From: UKL13-2 sp031430555
Lineage (GTDB): Bacteria; Pseudomonadota; Gammaproteobacteria; Burkholderiales; Usitatibacteraceae
NCBI GenBank assembly: GCA_031430555.1
Contig: JANPBQ010000200.1
Coordinates: 1 to 17,283, forward strand
Length of the DNA: 17,283 nt
Direction: 5' to 3'
The notes below the pieces were generated by a model. That model was not told the origin of the DNA and made no database searches. It saw only the letters and a program-made list of their open reading frames with translations. Positions 1-7,493 of this stretch are shown in pieces. A program made the position numbers and the translations under genes. Every line of letters starts with the position of its first letter. The stretch's first letter is position 1.

Positions 1-1
1 A

Positions 2-280
2 CTCACGACCGATCAAGGCTGCGAGTTCTCGGCCTTACCGGAACTCCTGCCGGGCCGTCTCTATGCGTGCGATCCGGGCAAGCCGTACCAAAAGGGCCAG
101 GTCGAGCACATGAACAAGCTGATTCGCCAGTACATCCCCAAGGGCATGAGCCTGCGCAACATGACTCAGGCGAAACTCAACTGGATCGCCAACGAACTCA
201 ATCAACGTCCTCGAAAACGCCTTGGCTGGCTCAGCCCCGCCGCGTTACTATCCAACCTGACCTCCGCACCGACATGTTGA
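2..280 (+). CDS. IS30-family transposase, C-terminal part (cut by window edge)
   Basis: The open frame enters from the left edge and ends at a TGA, giving the last 92 residues. It reads TTDQGCEFSALPELL at the start, then YACDPGKPYQKGQVEHMNKL, IRQYIPKGMSL and LNQRPRKRLGWLSPAALL. This is the typical end of an IS30-family DDE transposase: the second Asp region (DQG.EF), the catalytic Glu in GQVEHMN, then the RQY.PKG and N.RPRK.LG segments. The enzyme would catalyse cut-and-paste or copy-out transposition of its own element. The upstream HTH and first catalytic Asp lie outside the window, so intactness cannot be judged. I could not identify the element's right inverted repeat with confidence; it should lie between the stop and about 345, where host-like repeat DNA begins. 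Family assignment is fairly sure; activity is unknown. Confidence 0.85.
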   Translation, partial: LTTDQGCEFSALPELLPGRLYACDPGKPYQKGQVEHMNKLIRQYIPKGMSLRNMTQAKLNWIANELNQRPRKRLGWLSPAALLSNLTSAPTC

Positions 281-347
281 ACGCGAACCTACCCAAATGC
301 TCCAAACGGCGCGCGGAATATAGACTTTGGTTGCGCAAATTGTAACG

Positions 348-416
348 TTGTCATCCTGAGCGACGCGAAGGAACTTGTTCATGCGTCGAGATCCTTCGCG
401 TCGCTCAGGATGACAA
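348..416. repeat. Long palindrome with 25-bp arms (REP/MITE-like or bidirectional terminator)
   Basis: Positions 348-372 and 392-416 are perfect reverse complements over 25 bp, separated by a 19-base spacer. The arm core is GTCATCCTGAGCGACGCGAA. TCATCCTGAGCG-type palindromes are recalled as dispersed repeats in many bacterial genomes, so this is probably a repeat rather than a single-use site. It lies between the transposase end and the stop of the minus-strand LuxR remnant. It could also form a strong transcription-terminating hairpin, with A/T runs flanking both sides. Confidence 0.75.
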
Positions 417-423
417 AATTCCT

Positions 424-783
424 TTACGACGCCGCCAACATCTTCTCCACCAGCCCCGCACGATCATGCGCATCGAGGCGCATGAACAATTGCTTGATGT
501 GGTAATTGACGGTAATGCCGCTCACGTTCAGCGCCAAAGAAATTTCCTGATTGCTTTTTCCCTGCGCGAGCAATAGTGCCACCTCGCGCTGCTGCGGCGA
601 TAAATCAAACGCCCGCATCGCCTCGGCCAATTTCAAAACCATCGGCTGCTGACGGCGAACATGAATCGCGGCACGCGATTCGCCCGCATCGGCCACCGCG
701 TTGACTTCACCGAGCGAATACGCGCTGATCCTGCTCTGGATAACATGTGAGATCGCGTTGTTCGCGGGTGCTTTTGCCTCCAT
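424..783 (-). pseudogene. LuxR-type response regulator remnant: C-terminal HTH domain only
   Basis: The minus-strand frame contains a full GerE/LuxR HTH near its C-terminus: LSPQQREVALLLAQGKSNQE, then ISLALNVSGITVNYHIKQLF, then LDAHDRAGLVEKML. Such domains bind promoter DNA in two-component or autoinducer-type regulators. The only in-frame ATG (781-783) lies inside sequence that codes on the other strand for a desaturase, so it is not the ancestral start. The LuxR-like sequence seems to run only to about 700-720. No receiver or ligand-binding domain is present; intact family members are usually about 200-250 residues. I read it as a 5'-truncated gene joined to the desaturase remnant. A small HTH-only protein expressed from the chance ATG cannot be ruled out. 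Confidence 0.6.
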
Positions 784-1207
784 CGGCTGGGTTGCGCCAA
801 GCTACTTTCATCCGATCGTGATGCTGTTTTTCGGCATCGTCGTCACGCAATTTTTCTGGAACTGGGAGATGGGATTTGTCACCTACCTGCATCACTTTCA
901 TCCGGAGGTGGCCTGGCATCGCGAGGTTGACGCGCCGCGCGCGGCCGAGCGCCAATTGATATCCACCGTGCACGTAAAATTTCCCATGGGCTTCAATTGG
1001 GGGTTGTTCAATATTCTTGAACATACCGCGCATCACATCGACCCGGAAATTCCGCTTTATCGATTGGCGAAAGCACAGGCCGCGTTGAAGGCGGCGTTTC
1101 CCGGGCAGGTCACGCAGGTGCCGTTCTCTCTTTCAGCCGTTTGGCGAACCTTTGCCGTCTGCAAGATTTGGGATCCGGTCGGGCGGCGCTGGAGAGGTTA
1201 TCCGTGA
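701..1207 (+). pseudogene. Fatty acid desaturase remnant (C-terminal half)
   Basis: The plus-strand frame shows a membrane segment (about residues 9-30), a second hydrophobic stretch (36-53), and two histidine clusters: HHFHPEVAWH at about 64-73 and the HxxHH box in EHTAHHIDPEIPLYRL at about 108-112. This pattern is typical of membrane di-iron omega-6/delta-12-type fatty acid desaturases, which insert a cis double bond in membrane lipid acyl chains. Only 168 residues remain, against about 330-370 in the family. The first histidine box (HDCGH type) and N-terminal membrane helices are missing. The first possible start is a TTG inside the LuxR remnant's sequence, so no genuine start exists. With an iron-ligand box absent it should be catalytically dead. 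Family call is confident; the exact left border (about 701-725) is not. Confidence 0.75.
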
Positions 1208-1285
1208 TGCCGGATCCGAAGGACAATTCGTGATGGATATCGCCGCGCTCCACCGATCCTACGAAACCACATAATGATATGCATT

Positions 1286-1353
1286 AGACTTCAGTACTGG
1301 CGCGCCTTTCAGAGCGTTTATGCCCCGAACGCCGCGCCAGTCGGTGACTTTGC
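1286..1353 (-). repeat. Dispersed ~68-bp palindromic element, copy 1
   Basis: Read on the minus strand, these 68 bases align without gaps to 14341-14408 at about 50 of 68 positions by hand count. They also resemble 7238-7305. The clearest shared block is TTATGCCCCGAACGCCGC followed by GCCAGT on the plus strand. Internal symmetry is visible: ACTGGCGCG at 1296-1304 pairs with CGCGCCAGT at 1333-1341. It sits in the 174-base gap between the desaturase remnant and the end of the DUF349 gene. I see no gene in that gap. Confidence 0.65.
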
Positions 1354-1381
1354 TTGCGCGGCTGCCGCGCGTGAATGGAAT

Positions 1382-3946
1382 CTAGGCGCTGCGATGCGTA
1401 CCACTCCGCAACGCCGCCACTACCCCACGCAAACGCTCACGCGCGGTCGCTTCCAGCCGCGAAAACTGAAACGCCTCCGCCAGCATTCGATCGACTTCCG
1501 TGGCCGACGTGCTGGCCGATTGCCGGCCTTCCATGGCGTTCTTCAGCGCGAGCAGCTTGAGTGCGCTCCGTGCCGCCTGTGATGATGCGGGCGAATCGAT
1601 ATTCAGCGCCGCTTCGAGTTTCAGCAGCAACTTTCCGGCGATGTCGGGTGACGTCACACTTGAGCCGCCGGCCAATGTGGTCTTGAAGCGCCCATGCACG
1701 GCGCGCTCCCACGCTTGCGGTAACGCGGAAATCGCCCGCCAGCGCGCCTCGGCATCATCGGCCAGTGCGGTTTCGATCTCTTCGCAAAGTGCCAACTTCG
1801 CCGCGAGCGCATCGCAGGTTGCGTGCCAGACGCGGTTCGCGCTGCCGGCGAGATATTGCTGCGCCCGATCACGTGCGGTGCGGAAATTCGCGTCGATCTT
1901 CGCGGACACCGCGCGCGGCGCTTCACCGGCATTGCGCCAGTCGCGGTCGATGTCGGCGATGGTGCGCTTCAATTCGGGCGTCGGCGTATCGGCGGTCAGT
2001 GCATCCAATCTCGCGATCAATGCTTCGCGCGCGACCTGATGCGTTTTGAATTCGGCGTCGCGTGCAGCATGCAGCGCGTCGCGGCCTTTGAAGATCGCGT
2101 CGGTCGCGGCTTTGAATTCGCCCCACAATTTATTTTCCTCGCCGCGCGCGAGCGGCAGCCCCTTGGCGGCCTGCTGCCATTCGTTTTGCAATTCGCGCAC
2201 TTTGGGAATCGCGTCGCGGGCGCTCGGGTCGGCGGCCAACACTTTTGCGCGCTCGATCAATTTGGTACGCTTCAGTTGTTCGACGCGGCGTACCTCACCT
2301 AGCGGCGCATCGAGGCGAGCGACGGCGGCGTTGAGGCGCGTCTCCAAACCTTTGCGCGCCTTGTGCGGCACCGTATGTTCCAGCGGCCCTAATTTGCGCC
2401 ATTCGGTTTGAAAGTGTTCGAGCGTGCGCGCGAGTGCGCGCCAATCCTGCGTTTCCTCCTTGGCCGCGTCGGCGAGCACCACGGCATCGAGTCCGGCGAC
2501 GAGCGCATTGCGCGCTTTCAAATTCTCATCGCGCACCGCTTTCAATTTATCCAGATGCGCGGCCACCGGCAAAAACGCCGTTTTCAGCGCGCCGTCGAAT
2601 TTGGTCCATAGCGTGCGGTTGGTCGCGCCGCCCAATTTGTCGAGCTCCTTCCAGCGCTCGCGCAAATTGTCGATCGCGTCGGCATGCGCTTTGATGGGCA
2701 ATTTTTCCGCTGCACTCGCCTTGGCCAGCGCTTCGGCTTCGATCACCAGATCTTCGCGTACGCGCCCTCCGCCCCAATGCTGCCAGCCCTTCAGGCGCGC
2801 GGCCTCCGCTTGTGCGGTCTCGATGCGCGTCTGCACCGCTTTGTCGAGCGAGGTCTTCTGCGTAAGTTCATCGACCTTATGCAAATGCTGAATCGTCTCC
2901 GCCACGTGTCCGCCCGCCAACGCCGTTTCGGCTTCGGTGAGGGCGGCGAGAATGCGTTCTTGCTGCGCATGGCGCGCGGCTTTCTTTTGCTCGCTCGATT
3001 GCTTCTTCACTTCCGCCGAATGCGCGAGGCGCGCATCGGTCTGTTCGCGCTGCCATTGTTCGAATCGCGCGTTGAGCGCGGCCGCGACGTGCGCGTCTGC
3101 AATTGCCAGCGTTTGCCAATGCGCGGCTTCGGTGCCCACGGCGGTCGCCGGCAAATTGTTCAGGAACGCGAGACGCGCGGCGGTGTCGCTCGCGAGTTGC
3201 AAGGCCGTGCGCAGATCGGCTTGCAAAGGGGCGACCGATGGCACGGCCGCGGCGACATCGCCCGCCATCAACGACGCCGATAACGTCTCTTCGACTGCCG
3301 CGCGCGCGCGCGCCAACTCCACGTCTTCATCAAAATCTTCGCGACCGCCGCGTGCCGCTTGCAGGCAAACGGTGTGGAATTGGGTCAGCGCGCGGTTCGC
3401 TTCCGCGAGCCAGCGTTTGGTCCAAAGTTGTTGATCGCCGCGCTCGCGCGCGAGCCCGGAGAGTTGCGTCCAGACGGTCGCATAAGCCGTCCGCTGGCTT
3501 TCCTCCAACAGCGTCGTATCCAAATGCTGCCACGCGCGGTCGAGCTCCACCAATCGATTGGCGGGAATATTTTTTTCCTGCACCAGCAATGATGCCGCGT
3601 CGATCAAAATCGTCGCGGCGGCGCGCGCTTCGCGCTCGGCGATCTTCGCTTCCAGCCGCTGCTTGGCCTCGCGATGCACGCGGCGATCATGATTGCGAAA
3701 TTCGCGCTCGGCCTTTTTCAGCGCCTCTTCGCTCGTCAATGCCTGCACGGCCGCATGTTTGATATCGATGAACGGCGCCGTCTTCGCCACCGCGAGCAAC
3801 GCCTCGTCGTCGCCCATGGCGGCCTGCAATTGCGCCTCCCAGGGCGCTTTGTCTGGCGCGGGTTGCGGTGCCGCGGCGGGGGCAACCGGCGTGGCGGTCT
3901 TGGATTTCTCGGGCGAATCGTCGGTCTTGAATAGCTTGGTGAACAT
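1382..3946 (-). CDS. DUF349 domain protein, large alpha-helical cytoplasmic protein
   Basis: This encodes 854 residues, almost entirely charged amphipathic helix. An Ala/Pro-rich linker (about residues 15-35) follows a short N-terminus beginning MFTKLFK. The middle is coiled-coil-like and rich in Arg/Ala/Glu. A W-x-x-W-G-G-G-R motif near 388 leads into about four repeats carrying the DUF349 pattern W..lG/lP...LW..F, for example DNLRERWKELDKLGGATNR at about 425, then about 510, 600 and 680. No signal peptide or membrane helix is seen. DUF349 proteins have no settled function. The frame opens 38 codons earlier (to 4060), but I prefer the ATG at 3946 because MFxxLFK matches my recollection of betaproteobacterial relatives. 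Neither start has a clear ribosome binding site. It is followed on the same strand by no further gene. Confidence 0.85.
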   Translation of the reverse strand: MFTKLFKTDDSPEKSKTATPVAPAAAPQPAPDKAPWEAQLQAAMGDDEALLAVAKTAPFIDIKHAAVQALTSEEALKKAEREFRNHDRRVHREAKQRLEAKIAEREARAAATILIDAASLLVQEKNIPANRLVELDRAWQHLDTTLLEESQRTAYATVWTQLSGLARERGDQQLWTKRWLAEANRALTQFHTVCLQAARGGREDFDEDVELARARAAVEETLSASLMAGDVAAAVPSVAPLQADLRTALQLASDTAARLAFLNNLPATAVGTEAAHWQTLAIADAHVAAALNARFEQWQREQTDARLAHSAEVKKQSSEQKKAARHAQQERILAALTEAETALAGGHVAETIQHLHKVDELTQKTSLDKAVQTRIETAQAEAARLKGWQHWGGGRVREDLVIEAEALAKASAAEKLPIKAHADAIDNLRERWKELDKLGGATNRTLWTKFDGALKTAFLPVAAHLDKLKAVRDENLKARNALVAGLDAVVLADAAKEETQDWRALARTLEHFQTEWRKLGPLEHTVPHKARKGLETRLNAAVARLDAPLGEVRRVEQLKRTKLIERAKVLAADPSARDAIPKVRELQNEWQQAAKGLPLARGEENKLWGEFKAATDAIFKGRDALHAARDAEFKTHQVAREALIARLDALTADTPTPELKRTIADIDRDWRNAGEAPRAVSAKIDANFRTARDRAQQYLAGSANRVWHATCDALAAKLALCEEIETALADDAEARWRAISALPQAWERAVHGRFKTTLAGGSSVTSPDIAGKLLLKLEAALNIDSPASSQAARSALKLLALKNAMEGRQSASTSATEVDRMLAEAFQFSRLEATARERLRGVVAALRSGTHRSA

Positions 3947-4058
3947 GGTGTTGGCGGCAGTGACAGAATGCGGAACGCGCATTGTGACATTGATCGAGGC
4001 CGACATCGGGATGAAGATGGCATCGCATGAAATGCCACTACCGGCCTTGTCACGATGC

Positions 4059-4096
4059 ATTCCGGGCCAAGCCCGAATTTCGACTCTTACCGGAAT
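4059..4096. repeat. Short palindromic repeat or terminator between two minus-strand genes
   Basis: ATTCCGG at 4059-4065 is inverted as CCGGAAT at 4090-4096. Nested in the left part, ATTCCGGG (4059-4066) faces CCCGAAT (4072-4078) across CCAAG, forming a compact GC hairpin. It lies just downstream of the stop of the DUF5916 gene (4110-4112) and upstream of the DUF349 gene. It may therefore stop transcription of the former, or it may be a REP-type dispersed repeat. No second copy is visible in this window. Confidence 0.45.
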
Positions 4097-4109
4097 CCGT
4101 CCAGGTCAA

Positions 4110-6389
4110 TCAGGGCAACAACGCCGCCACATCGAACGCCCACGATGCTTTGACAAAGACTTCATCCTGCCGGCGTTTGTATTTCTCCGAGGGTTCGGTG
4201 CTGCGGGTGGTGTTTACGCCGACGTGAAACGTGGTGCCGAGTCCGCGCAGATGGCCATAGACCAGCGACAGCGTTTCGGTCTTTTCTTTCGGGCTGACCG
4301 GCGTCGTGTAGAACGCGGCATCGCGCCAGACGCTGTTGTATTGGCCGATTACGCGCAGATTGTCTCGCGCGGTGAAGTGATAGACGCCGGTGAGCTGAAC
4401 AGCGCGTTCGTGCAGCGCGCGCTCGGGGCCGATGGCGAGAATCTTTGAACCCATGATGGATTCGTCGATGCGTGGTTCGAGCTCGAAACGATCCGATAGA
4501 CGAATCGTCGCGTTGGCGCCGATGTAATAGCCGCGTCGAATCTTGTTGGCACTGACATCGGCGCGGTCGCCGATGGCGGTTTCAATGTAGTAGCGGGCGA
4601 GCCAGGTGCCGGGCGCGGACTCGATGAAAAAGTAATATTGGTCGCGTTTCAGCGGTGCCGCATCGTCGCGCAGGCGCACTTTGACGTTGGTGCGGATTTC
4701 GGTGCCGATATTGGTGTTCTTCGCCGCCGACATGAACACGCCCGGCACGAATTGTTCGTAAAGGAGTCGGCCTTTCTCATCGGTCTTGCGGCCGACATTG
4801 AAGTACGGCGAGACTTCGATGAACGGCCCGACTTCGGTGAATTTACGCTGGAATTCCTGATACACATTCAGGTAGCCGGCCTGGCTGAAAAATCCATTGT
4901 CGGCGCGAAATCCCTTGCCGACTTGCTCGACGCCGCCGGCAAAACTCCACAGCGGATCGCGCCAGTTGTAGTCCAGCAGCGCGGCGCTGTCGTTGTCGGG
5001 TACATCGCGGACATTGCGCGGGTCTTTGGTGAACGAGCCGAGCAATTGCCCGCGCACCCGCAGCGCCTCCTGCGGACGCCAGACAAAATCGACACCGGCC
5101 ACGCGATTGTGCGCGGCGGGAATGCCGGGTGCGCTGTCGTAGGTGCGGTCGGTGACGAGGCCGCCCAGCGAGACGGCGCCGATATTGGTGCGGTATCGGC
5201 CGATGGTCGCCTGCGATTGACTGGTTTGGCGGGCGAAGCCGGTGTTGACGGCGCCGGGCAACAAGATCAATCCGCGGCCATCATCGTGCGCGGTGAGAAT
5301 CGTGTAATCGCTGGTTTCATTACGGCCCGTCAGACGCGCGCCCCAGGCGGGATCGTTGATCGAACGCGTGTAGATCGCACCGTTGAAAGGCGACGAGAGG
5401 ATGTCCGCGCCCTCCAGAAAGAAGGGCCGCTTTTCCGGAAAGAACAACGCGAATTGTGCATTGGTCGCGAGCTGCGGGGTATCGAGTTCGACCTGCGAGA
5501 AATCGGGGTTGATGGTCGCATCGAACACCAGATCCGGACGCGGGCGGAACTTTACGTCGAGGCCGACGACGGTATCCGTCTTCTTCTCGGCGGGGGCGCT
5601 ATTGGTCTTGTCCGACGTGCGACGCACCGTCAATTGCGGGGTCAGCGTGAATTCGCGTCCGGCCGGCAAATCGCGCATGCCTTCCAGTGTTTGCGCATAG
5701 CACATGAAGCAATTGGAATCGCGCGGAATCTTTCCATTGGCGAAACGGTACTGCTCATCGCGCGACATGCCGCGCACGATCTGGATGCTCCAATTCGGCG
5801 AAGGCGGATCTGAATAGCGCAAGGTCGAAAACGGGATGCGGAACTCGGCAATCCAGCCGCTACTTTTTTCATTCTTGAAGGTCGAGGTGCGAACTTCAAA
5901 TTCAAAGTCCGGCGAAAAATCTTCGTTGGTGGTGTCTTCGTTGAAGAGTCCGTCGCCGATCGCGCCGGCCGCGTTGACGCGGAAAATCTGCGCGAATTTT
6001 CGGTTGCCGACGGGGTCGATATGTAACGCGAACAAATCCTGCGATCCCTGCACCTGATCGCGCCGCACCAAGGGCGCATCGAGTTTGGAAATATCTGGAT
6101 CAAACGCTGTCAACCCAACATACAAGGCGTGCTTGTCGTACGCGATGCGTGCCTCCGTCGGATACTTCGCCGCCACCGCGTCGCGCGGACGGTACTCGAA
6201 GAATTCCGCCATCGGCGCGATGCGCTGCCAAACGGCGTCGTCCAATTTGCCGTCGATGACGATTTTTTCGTCTGGACGCATTTGGGTAGCGGCAAACGGG
6301 GCATTGCGTCGCTCGGCGGGGGATTGGGCCGACGCGGGAAGTGCGGCACCGATAACACTGCAAATCGCCAGAATGCTGAAGAATTTCAT
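4110..6389 (-). CDS. Exported CBM9-like / DUF5916 outer-membrane beta-barrel protein
   Basis: From the ATG at 6387-6389 the product is 759 residues and begins with a Sec signal peptide (MKFFSILAICSVIGAALPAS, cleavage near ASA-QS). A carbohydrate-binding family 9-like domain follows, about residues 35-220, with the hallmark IDGKLDDAVWQRIAP near 45-58. The rest matches DUF5916: DFSQVELDTPQL at about 296-307 and FFPEKRPFFLEGADI at about 316-330. After it come many alternating beta-strand segments and a terminal aromatic-rich strand (VFVKASWAFDVAALLP), as expected for an outer-membrane barrel. Family function is unsettled; ligand or sugar binding plus barrel transport is a plausible inference. 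The frame opens 41 codons earlier from a TTG, but the signal peptide fixes the start at 6389. A CxxC pair (about C227/C230, NCFMCY) is unusual and lacks the following His of a heme site. Confidence 0.85.
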   Translation of the reverse strand: MKFFSILAICSVIGAALPASAQSPAERRNAPFAATQMRPDEKIVIDGKLDDAVWQRIAPMAEFFEYRPRDAVAAKYPTEARIAYDKHALYVGLTAFDPDISKLDAPLVRRDQVQGSQDLFALHIDPVGNRKFAQIFRVNAAGAIGDGLFNEDTTNEDFSPDFEFEVRTSTFKNEKSSGWIAEFRIPFSTLRYSDPPSPNWSIQIVRGMSRDEQYRFANGKIPRDSNCFMCYAQTLEGMRDLPAGREFTLTPQLTVRRTSDKTNSAPAEKKTDTVVGLDVKFRPRPDLVFDATINPDFSQVELDTPQLATNAQFALFFPEKRPFFLEGADILSSPFNGAIYTRSINDPAWGARLTGRNETSDYTILTAHDDGRGLILLPGAVNTGFARQTSQSQATIGRYRTNIGAVSLGGLVTDRTYDSAPGIPAAHNRVAGVDFVWRPQEALRVRGQLLGSFTKDPRNVRDVPDNDSAALLDYNWRDPLWSFAGGVEQVGKGFRADNGFFSQAGYLNVYQEFQRKFTEVGPFIEVSPYFNVGRKTDEKGRLLYEQFVPGVFMSAAKNTNIGTEIRTNVKVRLRDDAAPLKRDQYYFFIESAPGTWLARYYIETAIGDRADVSANKIRRGYYIGANATIRLSDRFELEPRIDESIMGSKILAIGPERALHERAVQLTGVYHFTARDNLRVIGQYNSVWRDAAFYTTPVSPKEKTETLSLVYGHLRGLGTTFHVGVNTTRSTEPSEKYKRRQDEVFVKASWAFDVAALLP

Positions 6390-6441
6390 GCGTTTGTCTT
6401 TTGAATTGTTTATTTCGGCGAGTCCCGAAAACCGTGCCGCG

Positions 6442-6469
6442 AGTGTAGGCGTTGGCATCGTTGCGACAA
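6442..6469 (-). promoter_or_regulatory. Candidate sigma70 promoter for the DUF5916 gene
   Basis: On the minus strand, TTGTCG (6469-6464) and TACACT (6447-6442) are separated by 16 bases and lie about 50-80 bases upstream of the ATG at 6389. The -10 box and its flank (CGCCTACACT) are identical to the candidate -10 upstream of terC, which adds modest support. No operator is apparent. Confidence 0.4.
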
Positions 6470-6606
6470 ATTCGAAGCGGACAGAATGCAGAATTCCGGG
6501 GTTGAAAAGCAATAGCGCGCGACGCGGCGGCGAAGGAATTTTGTGCCGGTTTGTGGCGAATCACTCAGTGCGCAACGCATATCGGTGCGGAGAACGCGAA
6601 TCCATT

Positions 6607-7170
6607 TCAAATGCGCTTAGCTTCCGCGCAGGCGGCAATCAGCAACGCCAATCGGCGCTGGCGGGTCGCCAATTGTTTGGCGCTGACGGCCCACCAGGTG
6701 ACCGTTTTTTTGTACCCGACCGGCAATGCCGCGTAATAATTCCACGCGGCTCGATCGCGCTTGAATTGTTTCGTCTCGGCTGCGTCGAATTCTGGCGTCG
6801 ATGATTGCTCGTAGGATGCCTTGCGCGATTTTGCCACGCTGCGGCGCGCGAACGCCGCCAAGCCGGCGGGTTGCATGCGGCCTTCGGCCTGCAATACCGC
6901 CATCCGCACAATATTGATTGCGCTCCAATGTGATCCGACTCGCCTCGGCGTGAACCGAATCCGATAGCGTTCATCGTCGACGCGATGCCGAACGCCGTCG
7001 ATCCAGCCGACGCATAGCGCCTCGTCGACCGATTCCGGCCAGGTGATGCTTGGTTTTCCGGTGCCGATTTTCATGAAGCCCATGTGCAGCTCTGTGGCGC
7101 TGGCCGCATGTTTTTTGAACCAGCGGCGCAGCGCGGCGGCATTGGCAAAGTAGGTGGGTTCGATTGACAT
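6607..7170 (-). CDS. YdeI/OmpD-associated (OmdA) family protein
   Basis: The product is 187 residues and soluble in appearance, with no signal peptide. Recognisable family segments are PSITWPESVDEALCVGWIDG near residues 39-58, then RIRFTPRRVGSHWSAINI near 68-87. A C-terminal segment follows with YKKTVTWWAVSAKQLATRQR, then RLALLIAACAEAKRI. These fit the 'bacteriocin-protection, YdeI or OmpD-associated' family. Members have been linked to envelope stress and antimicrobial peptide tolerance in enterobacteria, but the biochemical activity is not established. The open frame reaches back to 7341, yet that extension overlaps a repeat element and looks non-coding. The ATG at 7170 (MSIEPTYFANAAALRRWF) gives the expected family N-terminus. 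No clear ribosome binding site precedes it. The 217-base gap to the next minus-strand gene suggests separate transcription. Confidence 0.8.
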   Translation of the reverse strand: MSIEPTYFANAAALRRWFKKHAASATELHMGFMKIGTGKPSITWPESVDEALCVGWIDGVRHRVDDERYRIRFTPRRVGSHWSAINIVRMAVLQAEGRMQPAGLAAFARRSVAKSRKASYEQSSTPEFDAAETKQFKRDRAAWNYYAALPVGYKKTVTWWAVSAKQLATRQRRLALLIAACAEAKRI

Positions 7171-7237
7171 GACGATGTCTGATTGTGCGCGCAGCAATCG
7201 CGCATTTTTGAATGGATACGGCACAGTGCCGATGTTG

Positions 7238-7305
7238 AAACAGCCAATAACGACGCGATTCTCCGGAGGATTATGCCTCGAACGCCGCTCCAGTGCTGGG
7301 TTTTG
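7238..7305 (-). repeat. Dispersed ~68-bp palindromic element, copy 2 (degenerate)
   Basis: Read on the minus strand, the first 30 bases match copy 3 (14342 onward) at about 24 positions, beginning CAAAACCCAGCACTGGAGCG. The second half matches more weakly and would need a one-base gap. On the plus strand TTATGCCTCGAACGCCGC plus TCCAGT repeats the core of copy 1. It lies in the 323-base gap (7171-7493) between the YdeI-like gene and ccmI. Apart from this and the ccmI promoter region I see nothing else in that gap. Confidence 0.55.
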
Positions 7306-7412
7306 TTCGCCGGAAAGACAAGAATCGAGCGCCCTTGCCAATGGTGAGCACTGCGGCAGAAGTCACGTGCGTCATGTCCTGCCAAACCGCCCCTCGTTTG
7401 CGCTATCGCAAA

Positions 7413-7435
7413 GCCCGTGCACGCGTGTGACGGGC
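7413..7435. promoter_or_regulatory. Dyad overlapping the ccmI promoter -35 (candidate operator)
   Basis: GCCCGT (7413-7418) is inverted as ACGGGC (7430-7435), enclosing the perfect palindrome CACGCGTG (7420-7427). The dyad covers the expected -35 area of the promoter whose -10 is at 7452-7457. The binding protein is unknown; the motif does not resemble an FNR/Crp site (TTGAT-N4-ATCAA). Confidence 0.35.
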
Positions 7436-7457
7436 AGCACGGGGCGCGGGATATAAT
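7427..7457 (+). promoter_or_regulatory. Candidate promoter of the ccm operon
   Basis: A perfect TATAAT -10 box lies at 7452-7457, 36 bases before the ccmI start. The best -35 is weak, GTGACG at 7427-7432 with a 19-base spacer, which would suit an activated promoter. The surrounding DNA is GC-rich, so the consensus -10 stands out. Initiation near 7463-7465 would give a leader of about 30 bases. Confidence 0.45.
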
Positions 7458-7493
7458 TTCCGTCCTCTCTTCCGGCGGCATCCGACCCTACCT

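Noticed and set aside
1233..1274. Tiny frame MDIAALHRSYETT after the desaturase remnant
   Set aside because: Only 13 codons, no ribosome binding site and no recognisable family. It may be a scrap of a lost gene but cannot be supported.
5680..5710. CxxC in the DUF5916 protein as a c-type heme site
   Set aside because: The motif is C-F-M-C-Y. The histidine required after the second cysteine is absent.
4638..5813. 391-codon plus-strand open frame opposite the DUF5916 gene
   Set aside because: It is antisense to a gene with clear domain signatures and a signal peptide. Its translation has no recognisable family features and looks like a high-GC shadow.
7171..7341. N-terminal extension of the YdeI-like protein
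   Set aside because: The extension runs through repeat copy 2 and lacks family-like sequence. The ATG at 7170 gives the expected start.
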